This document shows, piece by piece, positions 1 to 9,106 of a stretch of 32,676 nucleotides of DNA. The notes beneath the pieces are model-generated. The model was not told the DNA's origin. It saw nothing but the letters and a program-made list of their open reading frames with translations, and ran no database searches. The translations under genes were made by a program, and so were the position numbers. Numbering within the stretch: position 1 is the first letter of the stretch; every line of letters starts with the position of its first letter. Origin of the DNA: Bacteroidia bacterium (GTDB lineage Bacteria; Bacteroidota; Bacteroidia; SpSt-205); contig JANZYW010000018.1 in assembly GCA_026413325.1 (NCBI GenBank), forward strand, positions 1 through 32,676, read 5' to 3'.

Positions 1-795
1 GTGTCTTTGCAGATTCGCTGGCAGGAACGGGTGAATGAAAGAGAGGGGTTATTCCATGCTTCTTGGATCCCTGAGGACATGCCCGCTCATTCTATTTTCG
101 AGCGATTTGGCGAGGTGCCCTTGCCCCCCTACATTCGGCGAGCGGTAGAGGGGGAGGATAAAGAACGGTACCAAACCTTCTATGCGCAGGAACCAGGGTC
201 CGTCGCTGCTCCGACGGCTGGGCTGCATTTTACTCCTGCCGTGTGGGAACGGCTCCATCGGAAAGGGATCCAAACCTATCCTGTTACCTTGCATGTGGGC
301 GTCGGTACCTTCCTTCCTCTGCAAAATCCCGACGCTCCGGAGCTCCATCCCATGCATGCAGAACCCTTTTCCATCCAGGCCGACACGCTAAGAGCCCTCC
401 GAAATACATCAGGTCCTGTGGTATGTGTGGGAACCACGACCCTCAGAGTGGTGGAAAGTCTCTACTGGTTGGGATGCTCGTTTTCAGAGGGAGGCGCTGC
501 GACGGAAATACCTCCTCTCATCTGGCGAGAGAGGCGGTCGCTCCCGCCGTGGAGGGAGGTTTTAGAAGCTGTTCCTCCTGTATCAGGTTCTACTCAGCTG
601 TACATCCTTCCCGGATACCCTTTCCCAATCACACAAGGCCTCATTACGAATTTCCATCAACCTGGCAGTACGCTACTCGGCCTTGTAGAAGGATTTATCG
701 GGCGGGAGGGTATCCAAGAGGTGTATTCTTATGCGTTATCTCATGGCTTCCGATTTTTGAGTTATGGAGATGCTTCACTTTTGTGGCGAACATGA
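1..795 (+). CDS. queA: S-adenosylmethionine:tRNA ribosyltransferase-isomerase (QueA), 5' end cut by window
   Basis: QueA transfers and isomerises the ribosyl part of S-adenosylmethionine onto 7-deazaguanine in tRNA, making epoxyqueuosine. The visible 264 residues carry family blocks: PLPPYIRR, GSVAAPTAGLHFT, HVGVGTFLPL, GTTTLRVVES and, near the end, LITNFHQPGSTLLGLVEGF. The frame is open from base 1, and the family is usually around 340 residues or more, so the N-terminal part lies upstream of the window; the GTG at base 1 is not taken as the start. The stop TGA (793-795) overlaps the ATG of the next gene (792) as ATGA, which points to co-transcription and translational coupling with pyrC. 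Confidence 0.95.
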   Translation: MSLQIRWQERVNEREGLFHASWIPEDMPAHSIFERFGEVPLPPYIRRAVEGEDKERYQTFYAQEPGSVAAPTAGLHFTPAVWERLHRKGIQTYPVTLHVGVGTFLPLQNPDAPELHPMHAEPFSIQADTLRALRNTSGPVVCVGTTTLRVVESLYWLGCSFSEGGAATEIPPLIWRERRSLPPWREVLEAVPPVSGSTQLYILPGYPFPITQGLITNFHQPGSTLLGLVEGFIGREGIQEVYSYALSHGFRFLSYGDASLLWRT

Positions 796-2114
796 ACTGG
801 ATTATTCGAGATGCGCGTTTATTCTTACCTGAAGGGGAGCGAGAAGGGGATGCATGGATAGTAAATGGAAGATGGGCTGCATTCGGGCAGATTCCATCCT
901 GTGCTCATGGCCTCGCTGTCCAGGCGAAAGGAGCTTATCTCCTTCCTGGGCTCATTGATACCCATGTGCACTTTCGAGAACCGGGACTGACGCACAAAGG
1001 CAATTTCTATACGGAGAGTCGAGCGGCTGTAGCTGGTGGGGTGACGACGGTATTTGATATGCCCAATACCTACCCACCCACGACTACCCTTGAGCGCTGG
1101 GAGGCTAAGCTCCAGGCTATAATGGGGAGAAGCTGGGCGAACTTTGGCCTTTACTTTGGAGCCACAGCAGACAATCTCTCTGATATTCGTCGGCTAGATC
1201 CGCATCGGGTGCCTGGTGTCAAGGTTTTCCTTGCGGCCTCTACTGGGGAGCTTCTGTTAGACAATGAAGAGATAGTGCGGCGTATACTGCGTGAAAGTCC
1301 TGTTCGTCTCCTTTTTCACAGTGAGCGAGAGGTGATAGTGCAGGCAGCTCGAGCGAAGTGGGAATCGCACAGCTGGGAAGAGGTTCCAGACTTGCATACC
1401 AAGGCTCGGCCGTCGGAGGCATGTATTGAGTCTACTCGATGGCTCTTACAAGAAGCCCATCAAGGGACGGTTCCTTTCCATATCCTACACGTCACGACTG
1501 CAGAAGAAGTGGGTATGCTGGCTGAGCGTCCTCCCACGGTTTCTGCTGAGACGTGTCCTGTATACCTTCAGTGGAGTGCGGAAGATTTCTCGACCTACCG
1601 AAACCTACTCAAGTGCAATCCTTCTCTCAAGTATCATAGGGATAGGGAAGCCCTATGGCAGGGTTTGATGGCAGGCATCTTGGATACGGTGGGTACGGAT
1701 CATGCTCCGCATCTTTTAGAGGAGAAGAAGCTGCCTTATCCGCAAGCTCCCAGCGGGGTTCCCTCTTTGGGATTTTTGCTGCCATGGTTGTGGCAGCTGG
1801 GGCAGCAGCGGGGGGTGCCGCTTCAGTTCTGGTTAGAGAAGATGGTATATGCTCCTGCTCGTTTGTGGAGGCTTCGCGACCGAGGTCCTCTCTGCGAGGG
1901 GTACTGGGCAGACGCTGTTTTATTTCATCCCACGGGGCAAACACACGTCCCGGAGGAGCATTCTCCTCTTCATTATGGTAAGTGTCGGTGGAGCCCTTTG
2001 AATGGTGCTGTTTTGCCGGGGGCTATATCGCATGTGTGGGTAAATGGAGAATTGAGTTTTGCACATGGACGCTTTCAAGGCGCTCCTGCAGGTCGGCCCG
2101 TGGAGCTGGGTTAG
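792..2114 (+). CDS. pyrC: Dihydroorotase
   Basis: Dihydroorotase closes carbamoyl-aspartate to dihydroorotate, the third step of pyrimidine synthesis. The frame stays open far upstream, but the ATG at 792 gives a 440-residue protein of normal length beginning MNWIIRDARLFLPEG and overlapping the queA stop by four bases. Metal-binding residues of the amidohydrolase fold are visible: DTHVHFREPG (His58, His60), the lysine expected to be carboxylated in GVKVFLAAST (Lys144), His176 in LFHSE, His233 in HILHVTT, and Asp303 in GTDHAPH. All catalytic positions seem intact. The 3' end overlaps the following tamL-like gene by 50 bases in another frame. Other amidohydrolases such as hydantoinase are less likely, given the HFREPG and GTDHAPH blocks. 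Confidence 0.95.
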   Translation: MNWIIRDARLFLPEGEREGDAWIVNGRWAAFGQIPSCAHGLAVQAKGAYLLPGLIDTHVHFREPGLTHKGNFYTESRAAVAGGVTTVFDMPNTYPPTTTLERWEAKLQAIMGRSWANFGLYFGATADNLSDIRRLDPHRVPGVKVFLAASTGELLLDNEEIVRRILRESPVRLLFHSEREVIVQAARAKWESHSWEEVPDLHTKARPSEACIESTRWLLQEAHQGTVPFHILHVTTAEEVGMLAERPPTVSAETCPVYLQWSAEDFSTYRNLLKCNPSLKYHRDREALWQGLMAGILDTVGTDHAPHLLEEKKLPYPQAPSGVPSLGFLLPWLWQLGQQRGVPLQFWLEKMVYAPARLWRLRDRGPLCEGYWADAVLFHPTGQTHVPEEHSPLHYGKCRWSPLNGAVLPGAISHVWVNGELSFAHGRFQGAPAGRPVELG

Positions 2115-4482
2115 CCTAACTTTATTCGGGTGGGGTTGCTCTCCTACTCGGTTTCTTTCTTCGGAGGAGCGGTTGGTAGCACGTGAGCCTATTCTCCGAG
2201 GACATATCTTGGAGGAGCGACCTCCTTTATATGTTCGAAGTAACAGTCGTGCTGTGGGGATACGAATGGGCCTTCAGCTCTACTGGGCAGGTGAGGTATT
2301 GTTAGAGGGAGAACGGCTTCCTTGGCGACTTTTGAGGCGGATACCTAAAGTGCGCTACTACACCTATGCACTTGGAACCGCATTTCGAGACCGTTTGGGG
2401 GAGCCTCCCATGCTCCTCTCCCAGCGGGCTGTGGAGCAAGATGTGGCGCTTTTAGAGGAACTGTATGTGCAGCAAGGCTATTTCCGTGTAGCTGTGCAAC
2501 CGCAAATCAAGCCTGTTCGGGCAAAGGAGGTGCAGGTTATCTATCGGATCCGGCCAGGTCCGCGATGGTATGTGCGAGAGTTAGATGTAGAGGGAGGAGA
2601 TTCAGTACTGATAAGCATAGTCGATAGCTTGCTGGCAGGGAAAGTGCTGCCCGTGGGAGAGCCCTATCAGCTTCCCCGACTCGATAAGCTTCGAGAAGAA
2701 TTGCATCAGGGGCTCTTAGCAGAGGGGTATTATGGGCTACCGCTGAGTCAGCTCATCTGGGAGATCGATACCTCTTCCAGAGCGGAAGAGCGGAAGTCCT
2801 CTCATGGGATTCTTAGGCGGTGGATCGGTAAACGTCGAGAGGATGCGCCTACTTGCGTAGTGAAACTTTTTCTGCCTCCTGGATATCGACGTTATCGGTT
2901 TGCTGAAACTGAGCTGGTGGTTCACACGCCCGACAGGGCTGTGGACATAATAGAGACGTATGAGGGGGTACGCATTCAGACTGAGCCTCGAGCAGTAGGG
3001 ATGATTGACCCTCGAGTTTTTGTGGGGCGACTCTTTTATCCACCTCGCCATTTTTATGACCAGCGTGCCATCCATGCTACACAACGCGCACTTCAAACGT
3101 TGGAGGTAGTCCAGTGGGTAGGACCCTCCGTACAGCGAGACAGTGGAGACTTCGTACATGCCCGCTATGATATTGTCCTTCGTCCCCCGTTGGATGTGAT
3201 GGTTGGGATAGAAGGTTTTCAATCTACCCAACCATTGGTGGGGAGCCTTCCGCTTCCAGGAGCCAGTGCGCATCTTCGTATTGTTCATCTTTCTCTTTTT
3301 AGGCGTGCTTGGCCGCTTCGCGTACGAACGCAAGCCGCTCTCAGTTACTTTCGACGAAGGCCAGAAGAGTCTCCTTTGCCACTCTACAATCTCTTAGGAG
3401 AGCTTTCCCTCACGATCCCTGAAAAAACCTTCCGCTTGAAAGAAGTACGTCCCCGTCCCTTGTCGCGAACCCTAACTCAGCAGAGCCATACTTTGCTGCT
3501 ATCGTATCAAGACATACGACAGATAGACTTTTCTCGACGCTACGCTACCTTTTCGTGGGCGCGTCGGACCCGTTTTCTCTTTCAGGACCGTCGGCAGGAA
3601 GAGCAGGTCTGGACTCCTTTTAGCCTAACGTTTGTTGACAGCCGTTTTTCTTCTGCTTTTGCGGCGCAAATAGAAGCACTATCTCCTCTTGTTCGTACAG
3701 TAATTCTGCGGGATTACCTCCCCCGGCTGACACAACTGACCGCTTGGCAGGTTTCTTCGAATCGGAACTACTTTCAGTCGGAAGGGCGAGGGATGGGGGA
3801 TTACTCCTCTTTGCTGGTCGAGTTAGGAGGGTGGGTACCTTTTTTCCTGGAGCATCTTCTCACGTTGACTGTACCGAGAGAAGATAGTACTTACAGGGAC
3901 AATTTATTATTCAACAAGTTTCGATACGGGGTTTTTGTGCGAGCATTGGCGGATGTACGTCTTCGAAAGATGCTACTTTCACCTAAACAGCAGTTTGTCG
4001 CTCGAGCGCGACTGGGATTGGCTCAGGGACTTTACTATACGACGGATGTTCCTTTCGAAAATCGTTTTTTTGTTGGAGGGCCCAATAGCATGCGGGCATG
4101 GCAGTTTGGTGCACTGGGGCCTGGCCGGTATACGTTCCCGCAAAATCTTTTTCTCATTCCAGGCGGGAGTTTTCTACTGGAGCTGAACGCAGAGATCCGC
4201 CAAACTCTTTTTCGTGGGATCCAACTGGCGCCTTTTGTGGATGTAGGAAATGTATGGTTTCTGACCAAAACCGCATTTGAAGATCCCCGGGGGATTTTGG
4301 GGAGAAGTCCTTGGCCTGGTGTGGGGGCAGGGGTCGGTTTGCGATGGGACCTATCAGTTCTCGTCATCCGCGTGGATGTGGCGCAGCAGGTCTTCGACCC
4401 AGCGGGGGGATGGCTTTTCGCACGCTTCCCAGTAGGCGGAGTACGGAGCCAATATGTTTTCGCTGTGGGGTATCCTTTCTGA
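2065..4482 (+). CDS. tamL: TamL-like lipoprotein Omp85 (BamA/TamA family)
   Basis: This is an outer-membrane beta-barrel of the Omp85 family, whose members insert proteins into, or link, the outer membrane. From ATG 2065 it has 805 residues. The N-terminus is a hydrophobic segment ending at Cys25 (LFGWGC), followed by SPTRFLSSEERL, resembling the lipidated start of Bacteroidota TamL; the lipobox is imperfect, with Gly at -3. POTRA-like sequence follows (RWYVRELDVEGGDSV, about residues 170-225), then a long barrel region. Near the end are FENRFFVGGPNSMRAWQFG and LGPGRY, the TamL version of the Omp85 loop motif, and a terminal aromatic (GYPF). A TTG at 2059 is an alternative start. The first 50 bases lie inside pyrC. 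Confidence 0.85.
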   Translation: MDAFKALLQVGPWSWVSLTLFGWGCSPTRFLSSEERLVAREPILRGHILEERPPLYVRSNSRAVGIRMGLQLYWAGEVLLEGERLPWRLLRRIPKVRYYTYALGTAFRDRLGEPPMLLSQRAVEQDVALLEELYVQQGYFRVAVQPQIKPVRAKEVQVIYRIRPGPRWYVRELDVEGGDSVLISIVDSLLAGKVLPVGEPYQLPRLDKLREELHQGLLAEGYYGLPLSQLIWEIDTSSRAEERKSSHGILRRWIGKRREDAPTCVVKLFLPPGYRRYRFAETELVVHTPDRAVDIIETYEGVRIQTEPRAVGMIDPRVFVGRLFYPPRHFYDQRAIHATQRALQTLEVVQWVGPSVQRDSGDFVHARYDIVLRPPLDVMVGIEGFQSTQPLVGSLPLPGASAHLRIVHLSLFRRAWPLRVRTQAALSYFRRRPEESPLPLYNLLGELSLTIPEKTFRLKEVRPRPLSRTLTQQSHTLLLSYQDIRQIDFSRRYATFSWARRTRFLFQDRRQEEQVWTPFSLTFVDSRFSSAFAAQIEALSPLVRTVILRDYLPRLTQLTAWQVSSNRNYFQSEGRGMGDYSSLLVELGGWVPFFLEHLLTLTVPREDSTYRDNLLFNKFRYGVFVRALADVRLRKMLLSPKQQFVARARLGLAQGLYYTTDVPFENRFFVGGPNSMRAWQFGALGPGRYTFPQNLFLIPGGSFLLELNAEIRQTLFRGIQLAPFVDVGNVWFLTKTAFEDPRGILGRSPWPGVGAGVGLRWDLSVLVIRVDVAQQVFDPAGGWLFARFPVGGVRSQYVFAVGYPF

Positions 4483-4532
4483 GTCCAGGCAGGGGGCAAA
4501 TCGAAGAAAAAAGATTTGTGTTAGCGTCATAG

Positions 4533-5261
4533 ATGTGGAAAGTTTGTCTTCTCCTCCTCGTCATTTCTTTGTGGGGGCAGGGAACCCGTACCTGGGGAGT
4601 CGGGCTTCAGTTCGGCATCAACTTACCTGCTTATCGTACTTCTCAAAAAGTCGATCAAGCGGTAGTACTCCCCGGATTCACTGGAGGGGTTCAGGGGCGG
4701 CTCTCTTTGAAGCAAAAGTGGGCTCTTCAAGGAGGGATCTATTTCAGCCAGCGAAACTCCGCTTATCTCCTCACAGAGAGCTACCCCAGTGATACTACCG
4801 TAGGAAGCTTTCGAGATGAATACACTGTACATATCACGAACAATGGACGGCTTGAGGTAGGACACATAGAAGTCCCTCTATTGCTTGAGTGGAGCTTTTT
4901 AGAGAAAGAAGATTGGAGGTCATATGTGCTTTTGGGATTGCACGGCGGTTATCAGGTGTTTGCGAGAAACTATGGAAGGACGCAAGTAGCTCTCGAGGGG
5001 TTGGATTTTCTTCCGCTGTTTGGATTTTCTCCGCAGACTCGAGTTATCGTAGCAGAGGGCCCGATAGAGCCAGGAAGAGTTCGTTTTCGCCGGGGGGACC
5101 TGGGTGTGTGGCTGGGAGGGGGTAATGCCCACTCTATGGGGCCGGGGGTTATGACATTTGAAGTGAGGTTTTTTGGAGGGGTGGTAAATTCATTTCGCAG
5201 TCCTGCGGGTGTGCGTTTCTATAATGGCTCTGTCATGTTCCTAACGGGGTATCTTTTCTGA
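4533..5261 (+). CDS. PorT-like outer-membrane beta-barrel protein
   Basis: A 242-residue protein with an N-terminal signal peptide (MWKVCLLLLVISLWGQG) followed by alternating strand-like sequence: GVGLQFGINLPAY, GGVQGRLSLKQKWALQGGIYFS, HIEVPLLLEWSF, YVLLGLHGGYQVF, and a final FLTGYLF ending in Phe. This pattern is typical of the small 8- to 10-strand barrels annotated as PorT family or outer-membrane beta-barrel domain in Bacteroidota. The substrate or partner cannot be told from sequence. It lies 50 bases downstream of tamL on the same strand and is probably co-transcribed with it. The gap contains AAGATTTG (4511-4518), one base short of the -7 box used elsewhere here, but not at the usual spacing. 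Confidence 0.7.
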   Translation: MWKVCLLLLVISLWGQGTRTWGVGLQFGINLPAYRTSQKVDQAVVLPGFTGGVQGRLSLKQKWALQGGIYFSQRNSAYLLTESYPSDTTVGSFRDEYTVHITNNGRLEVGHIEVPLLLEWSFLEKEDWRSYVLLGLHGGYQVFARNYGRTQVALEGLDFLPLFGFSPQTRVIVAEGPIEPGRVRFRRGDLGVWLGGGNAHSMGPGVMTFEVRFFGGVVNSFRSPAGVRFYNGSVMFLTGYLF

Positions 5262-5267
5262 GTGTAG

Positions 5268-5275
5268 TACTTTTG
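5268..5275 (+). promoter_or_regulatory. Predicted promoter -7 box (TACTTTTG) for the MFS gene
   Basis: TACTTTTG matches the Bacteroidota -7 consensus TAnnTTTG exactly and sits four bases (GGAG) before the ATG at 5280. The GGAG touches the start codon, too close to act as a Shine-Dalgarno sequence. No convincing -33 TTTG was seen upstream. Six genes in the window share this exact spacing. Confidence 0.6.
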
Positions 5276-5279
5276 GGAG

Positions 5280-6683
5280 ATGGGGGAAGGAAGATTAGGG
5301 CGAGGAGGAAAGCTTACGTTGGTGGGGGTGTTCATAGGTCTCTTTTTGGCCGCCCTGGATCAGACAGTGGTAGCCACGGCGCTCCCGCGCATTTTGGAAG
5401 AGATAGGAGGGCAGGCATGGTATGGCTGGGTAGGAGCGACTTATCTTTTAGGGAGTACGCTTTCGGCTCCGATTGCAGGGAGACTTGTGGAGATCGTTCC
5501 CCGGCGTGCAGTGCTTCTCGGATCACTGTTTTTGTTCGGAGTAGGTTCTGCCCTGTGCGGGTTGTCAAGCACTTTTCTCGAGCTTGTCTTGTATCGTCTG
5601 GTACAGGGGATAGGGGGAGGAGCGCTGTTTTCCCTTGCGTTTACCACGCTTGCCTGGTTTTTCCCTCCTCGTGAGCGGAGTCGGTGGGCAGGTCTTATAG
5701 GAGCTATTTTTGGAGTGGCATCGGCGGTCGGGCCTCCTATAGGAGGTTATCTTGCATACTACTTATCTTGGAGGTGGGCATTTTGGGGGAACCTTCCCTT
5801 TTTATTCGCTGCCTTTGGATTTGTATGGCGATTCCTTCCTGGGCATGCCCCTGCAGAGCGGGGGTCTTTTGACGGAGTGGGTGCGATTTTGTTGGCGGGA
5901 TGGACAGTGCCGTTTTTATTGGCATTTTCCTTTTGGGGGCCTGAGCGGTTGGGAGATCCTTTATGGGGGACTGTACTTTTCATGGTAGGGGTGATTTTTT
6001 TGGGGATTTGGGTGCGTCATGAGCTCCGAGTGCGCAGCCCTTTGTTTGAGCTAAGGTTGGTGCAGGTCTCTACTTTTCGGCATGCGGCGATTGCAGGATT
6101 TTTTTTCGGTCCGGTGTTTTTGGGAGGAGTTACCTTTTTTCCACTTTACTTACAATCTGTCTTAGGGTATACTCCTTCTGAGAGTGGGTTTCTTTTGTTG
6201 GCTTTCACCGTGGGGGCTGTTTTGAGTACAGGTGGGGTGGGTGCCTGGGTGAGCCGGCATGGGAGGTACAAGCCTATCCTTTTGGTAGGTGCGCTTTTTC
6301 TTTTCGCTTTTCTCATTCTGGCCGCAGTGGCCCTTCCTCGTTTTATCTCAGTTTATGTTCTACTGCTGGTGATGATAGGGGCGGCTATTTCTCTTGGACC
6401 CTTCCAGGCGCTCTTAAGTGTAGTGGGGCAAAACGACATACCTCCCGCTCGGATTGGGTCGGTGACCAGTGCGATACAGTTTATGCGTCAGGTAGGCTCA
6501 ACCGTGGGTTTAGCGATTCTGAATCTTTTATACTTGAATGGGGGTGGAGTTAAGATGTCTATCTGGACAGGTCTGAGGTGGGTATTTGGTGGGGCTGCGC
6601 TAATGGCGCTTTTTCTCTTCGTTACTGTATGGTTGATGCCAGATGGGAGGCTTCGCCAGCGTCATCCGATCGAGGTCGAGTAA
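5280..6683 (+). CDS. DHA2-type MFS drug:H+ antiporter (EmrB/QacA family)
   Basis: A 467-residue integral membrane transporter with about 14 hydrophobic segments. The first carries the DHA2 signature LAALDQTVVATALP with the membrane Asp; motif A-like sequence GRLVEIVPRRAV and motif C-like RLVQGIGGGALFSLAF follow. The family exports drugs or other amphipathic compounds using proton exchange; the substrate here is unknown. The C-terminal part has the usual QNDIPPARIGSVTSAIQFMRQVGSTVG region, so it appears complete. ATG 5280 follows a perfect TAnnTTTG box by four bases, so the gene is probably transcribed on its own. Its stop codon TAA is also the first three bases of the box preceding gldF. Confidence 0.9.
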   Translation: MGEGRLGRGGKLTLVGVFIGLFLAALDQTVVATALPRILEEIGGQAWYGWVGATYLLGSTLSAPIAGRLVEIVPRRAVLLGSLFLFGVGSALCGLSSTFLELVLYRLVQGIGGGALFSLAFTTLAWFFPPRERSRWAGLIGAIFGVASAVGPPIGGYLAYYLSWRWAFWGNLPFLFAAFGFVWRFLPGHAPAERGSFDGVGAILLAGWTVPFLLAFSFWGPERLGDPLWGTVLFMVGVIFLGIWVRHELRVRSPLFELRLVQVSTFRHAAIAGFFFGPVFLGGVTFFPLYLQSVLGYTPSESGFLLLAFTVGAVLSTGGVGAWVSRHGRYKPILLVGALFLFAFLILAAVALPRFISVYVLLLVMIGAAISLGPFQALLSVVGQNDIPPARIGSVTSAIQFMRQVGSTVGLAILNLLYLNGGGVKMSIWTGLRWVFGGAALMALFLFVTVWLMPDGRLRQRHPIEVE

Positions 6684-6688
6684 ATTTG
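6681..6688 (+). promoter_or_regulatory. Predicted promoter -7 box (TAAATTTG) for gldF, overlapping the MFS stop codon
   Basis: TAAATTTG fits TAnnTTTG exactly, and its first three bases are the stop codon of the MFS gene. Four bases (GGCT) separate it from the GTG at 6693, supporting that unusual start codon. No clear -33 element is visible. Confidence 0.6.
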
Positions 6689-6692
6689 GGCT

Positions 6693-7418
6693 GTGTTAGC
6701 CCTGTGGTTGAAGGAAGTATTTTCTCTTCTCTATTCGTTGGTTGCGTACATCGTTTGGGCATTGTTTCTGATGGGGACGGGCCTTTTCTTGTGGGTTTTT
6801 ACAGGAGGGGTTTTGCAGACAGGGGCTGCTGAGATGGAGGCTTTTTTTAGCATAGCACCGTGGTTTTTGCTCTTTTTAGCACCTGCTCTGACGATGAGGA
6901 CATTTGCGGAAGAGTTTCGCACGGGTTCTTATGAGCTTCTTGCAACGGCACCTCTCTCACCCTGGCAGATCATAGGGGGTAAATATCTTGCCGTAGCGAT
7001 GGTTTTGGCTTTTTCACTGGTGCCCACACTGATTTTCTATGCGTCTATTGCTTGGTTGGCTCAGCCTCGAGGCGCTGTAGATCACGGAGCTATCCAGGGG
7101 GCCTATGTCGGCTTATTTTTATTAGGATTGGCTTTAGCTGCTCTTGGGCTTTGGGCTTCTACGGTAACGAGTCACACTATTATAGCGTTCCTATTGGGTC
7201 TCTTTTGGGGGTTCGTCTGGCTTATCGGATTTGAATTTGCTTCCGAGCTTCCAGTAGGTCAAAAAGCACAGACTTTTTTAGCTTATCTTAGTTTGATGGA
7301 ACATTACCGGAGTCTGAGTCGGGGGGTAGTGGACAGTCGGGACGTATTGTACTTCTTGAGTGTGAGTGCGTTGGGTTTGGGGCTTGCCCGACTACAACTG
7401 TCGAAAAGGCACGTATGA
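6693..7418 (+). CDS. gldF: GldF-like ABC transporter permease
   Basis: A 241-residue membrane protein with about six hydrophobic helices, corresponding to the permease of the Gld ABC transporter linked to gliding and type IX secretion in Bacteroidota. Family-like blocks include LYSLVAYIVWALFLMGTG, FAEEFRTGSYELLATAPLS, IIGGKYLAV and AVDHGAIQGAYVGL. The GTG start at 6693 is supported by a -7 box four bases upstream and by the good N-terminal alignment to family members as I recall them. It overlaps gldG by four bases (ATGA, 7415-7418). The ATPase GldA is not in this window. The general family may serve envelope functions other than gliding, so motility should not be assumed. Confidence 0.88.
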   Translation: MLALWLKEVFSLLYSLVAYIVWALFLMGTGLFLWVFTGGVLQTGAAEMEAFFSIAPWFLLFLAPALTMRTFAEEFRTGSYELLATAPLSPWQIIGGKYLAVAMVLAFSLVPTLIFYASIAWLAQPRGAVDHGAIQGAYVGLFLLGLALAALGLWASTVTSHTIIAFLLGLFWGFVWLIGFEFASELPVGQKAQTFLAYLSLMEHYRSLSRGVVDSRDVLYFLSVSALGLGLARLQLSKRHV

Positions 7419-9106
7419 GGGGACTCCTGGCTTTTCTCACGGGGTTGGCAGCTCTTGTTCTCCTGAATCTCGTTGCCCAGCGGTTCTTTTTTCGGCTTGA
7501 CCTGACTCAAGAAGGTCGCTATACGCTTTCAGCAGGTACAAAGAGCTTGTTGAAGCAGCTGCCTCAAGCGGTATATGTAACTGTATATTTGGAGGGAGAC
7601 TTCCCTTATCCTATCCAAAGATACAAAAGGGCGGTAGAGACCCTGTTGGCAGAGATGCGTGCTTTATCTCCGAAGCCATTCAGCTATACCTTTTTGAATC
7701 CAGCTCAGCGTCCAGAGGCCCTTCAGCTTCTCAAGCGGCGAGGAGTACAGCCTATACCCATCAATGTTAGGGTTTCGCAGACTGAGACGCGTCGGCAGTA
7801 CATGTATCCGATAGCAGTAGTTCAGTCGGGTCAGCAGGAAGTGTGGGTTGACTTAGTCAAAGGGAATCTCCGTCCTACGGGGGAGATAGACCTTCTGGAG
7901 GCGGAGCAAGAGGTGGAGTATAAGCTTGCAGCGGCCCTCCGGCAGATAGCCGTGTATGGAGAGAAGCCGCTTATTGGATTCCTGGAAGGCCATGGAGAAT
8001 ATAAAATGGAAGAGATGCCACAGCTAAGAGCAGAGCTGGAGCGGTTTTATCGGCTTCTTCCAGTTCGAGTGCGGGAGGGACAAGCCCTTCCTCCCGCTAA
8101 AGTTTTCCTCCCAGAGAGCCTAAGAAAGCGTTTGCAGGGGGATGGTTACGCGGCGATACTCGTGATAGGGCCGGATAGTGCCTTCACGGAACGGGAAAAA
8201 TATGAGCTTGAACAGTATTTGCTGCGGGGAGGGCGTCTTCTCTGGCTGATCGATTTCCATCGAATCAACCTGAGTGAGAATACGGCTCTGACTCAACTTC
8301 GTGAGCTGAACTTGGATGATATTTTTTTTCGCTGGGGTTGGCGGCCTGGGTATGACTTGATACAAGATTTCTCCTGTGGTTATATCGAGGTTATCCGAGG
8401 GTATTACAATGGGCCGTTATGGGGGGCCGAAAAATGGATTTACTACCCCATTATTTATATCTTTCCTCCTCACCCCATTACTCGGACGGTGGATGCTGTG
8501 CTGTATCGCTATGGAGGGAGTGTAGACACCCTTCCGAGAAGCGGGCTGAAACATTATATCCTTGCCGTGAGCTCTCCGCTGAGCCGGTCTGTGAAAGGCA
8601 CTCAACTTATCGATGTGGCGACCCTTCTAAAAGCGCCTCCTTCTCCTGATAAGTTTCAGGGAAAAGGGTTCAGACCCGTGGCAGTTCTCACAGAAGGTAT
8701 TTTTGAGTCTGTGTTTCAGGATAGAGAGCCTCCTGTAGACGCCGATGCACCGCAGAGACCCACAGCGACATTCTTGCCGAAGTCTGGATTACCAGGAAAG
8801 GTCCTGCTGCTCACGGATGGAGAGCTCGCCTTGCCAGCGGAAGTGCAGGGGCGTAAAGGAGATTATGTGCCATTAGACAATCTCACTTTTATCCTAAACT
8901 GTATAGATTATCTCACAGGAGAAATCGCCCTTACACAGGTTCGTAGTCGGAGCATACAGCTGCGGCGCCTGAATCCGGCACTTATCCGAGCACATGCATT
9001 TACTATACAGACGCTAAATTTGGTTTTGCCCGTGCTGTTGATGGGGGCGGTGGGAGCGGGGCTGTACTTTTGGCGTAGGTATCGGTATCGACGTCCTTTG
9101 GTATGA
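7415..9106 (+). CDS. gldG: GldG-like ABC-associated extracytoplasmic protein
   Basis: A 563-residue partner of GldF. It begins with one membrane helix (LLAFLTGLAALVLLNLVAQ), continues with RLDLTQEGRYTLSAGTKSLL, the hallmark start of the GldG/uncharacterised ABC auxiliary family, and has the GFLEGHGEYKMEEMP block around residue 190. A second helix (LVLPVLLMGAVGAGLYFW) lies near the C-terminus, so the central part is probably periplasmic, held by two anchors. It overlaps gldF and the next gene by four bases each, indicating one tightly coupled operon. The biochemical role of GldG is not established; together with GldF it is thought to form the membrane part of a transporter. Confidence 0.88.
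   Translation: MRGLLAFLTGLAALVLLNLVAQRFFFRLDLTQEGRYTLSAGTKSLLKQLPQAVYVTVYLEGDFPYPIQRYKRAVETLLAEMRALSPKPFSYTFLNPAQRPEALQLLKRRGVQPIPINVRVSQTETRRQYMYPIAVVQSGQQEVWVDLVKGNLRPTGEIDLLEAEQEVEYKLAAALRQIAVYGEKPLIGFLEGHGEYKMEEMPQLRAELERFYRLLPVRVREGQALPPAKVFLPESLRKRLQGDGYAAILVIGPDSAFTEREKYELEQYLLRGGRLLWLIDFHRINLSENTALTQLRELNLDDIFFRWGWRPGYDLIQDFSCGYIEVIRGYYNGPLWGAEKWIYYPIIYIFPPHPITRTVDAVLYRYGGSVDTLPRSGLKHYILAVSSPLSRSVKGTQLIDVATLLKAPPSPDKFQGKGFRPVAVLTEGIFESVFQDREPPVDADAPQRPTATFLPKSGLPGKVLLLTDGELALPAEVQGRKGDYVPLDNLTFILNCIDYLTGEIALTQVRSRSIQLRRLNPALIRAHAFTIQTLNLVLPVLLMGAVGAGLYFWRRYRYRRPLV

Noticed and set aside
243-791. N-terminal extension of dihydroorotase to 623 residues
   Set aside because: The extension overlaps queA in another frame and does not look like protein; ATG 792 gives the family length and an ATGA overlap.
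2737-3333. 198-codon - strand frame
   Set aside because: It lies wholly inside tamL, antisense to it, and its translation is low-complexity basic sequence with no domain.
4081-4120. Possible defect in the Omp85 loop motif (MRAW in place of VRGF)
   Set aside because: GGxNSxRAW followed by LGPG is the normal form in TamL-type proteins, so it is not unusual.
5276-5279. GGAG before the MFS start as a Shine-Dalgarno sequence
   Set aside because: It touches the ATG with no spacer, and the other boxes at the same position have unrelated bases.
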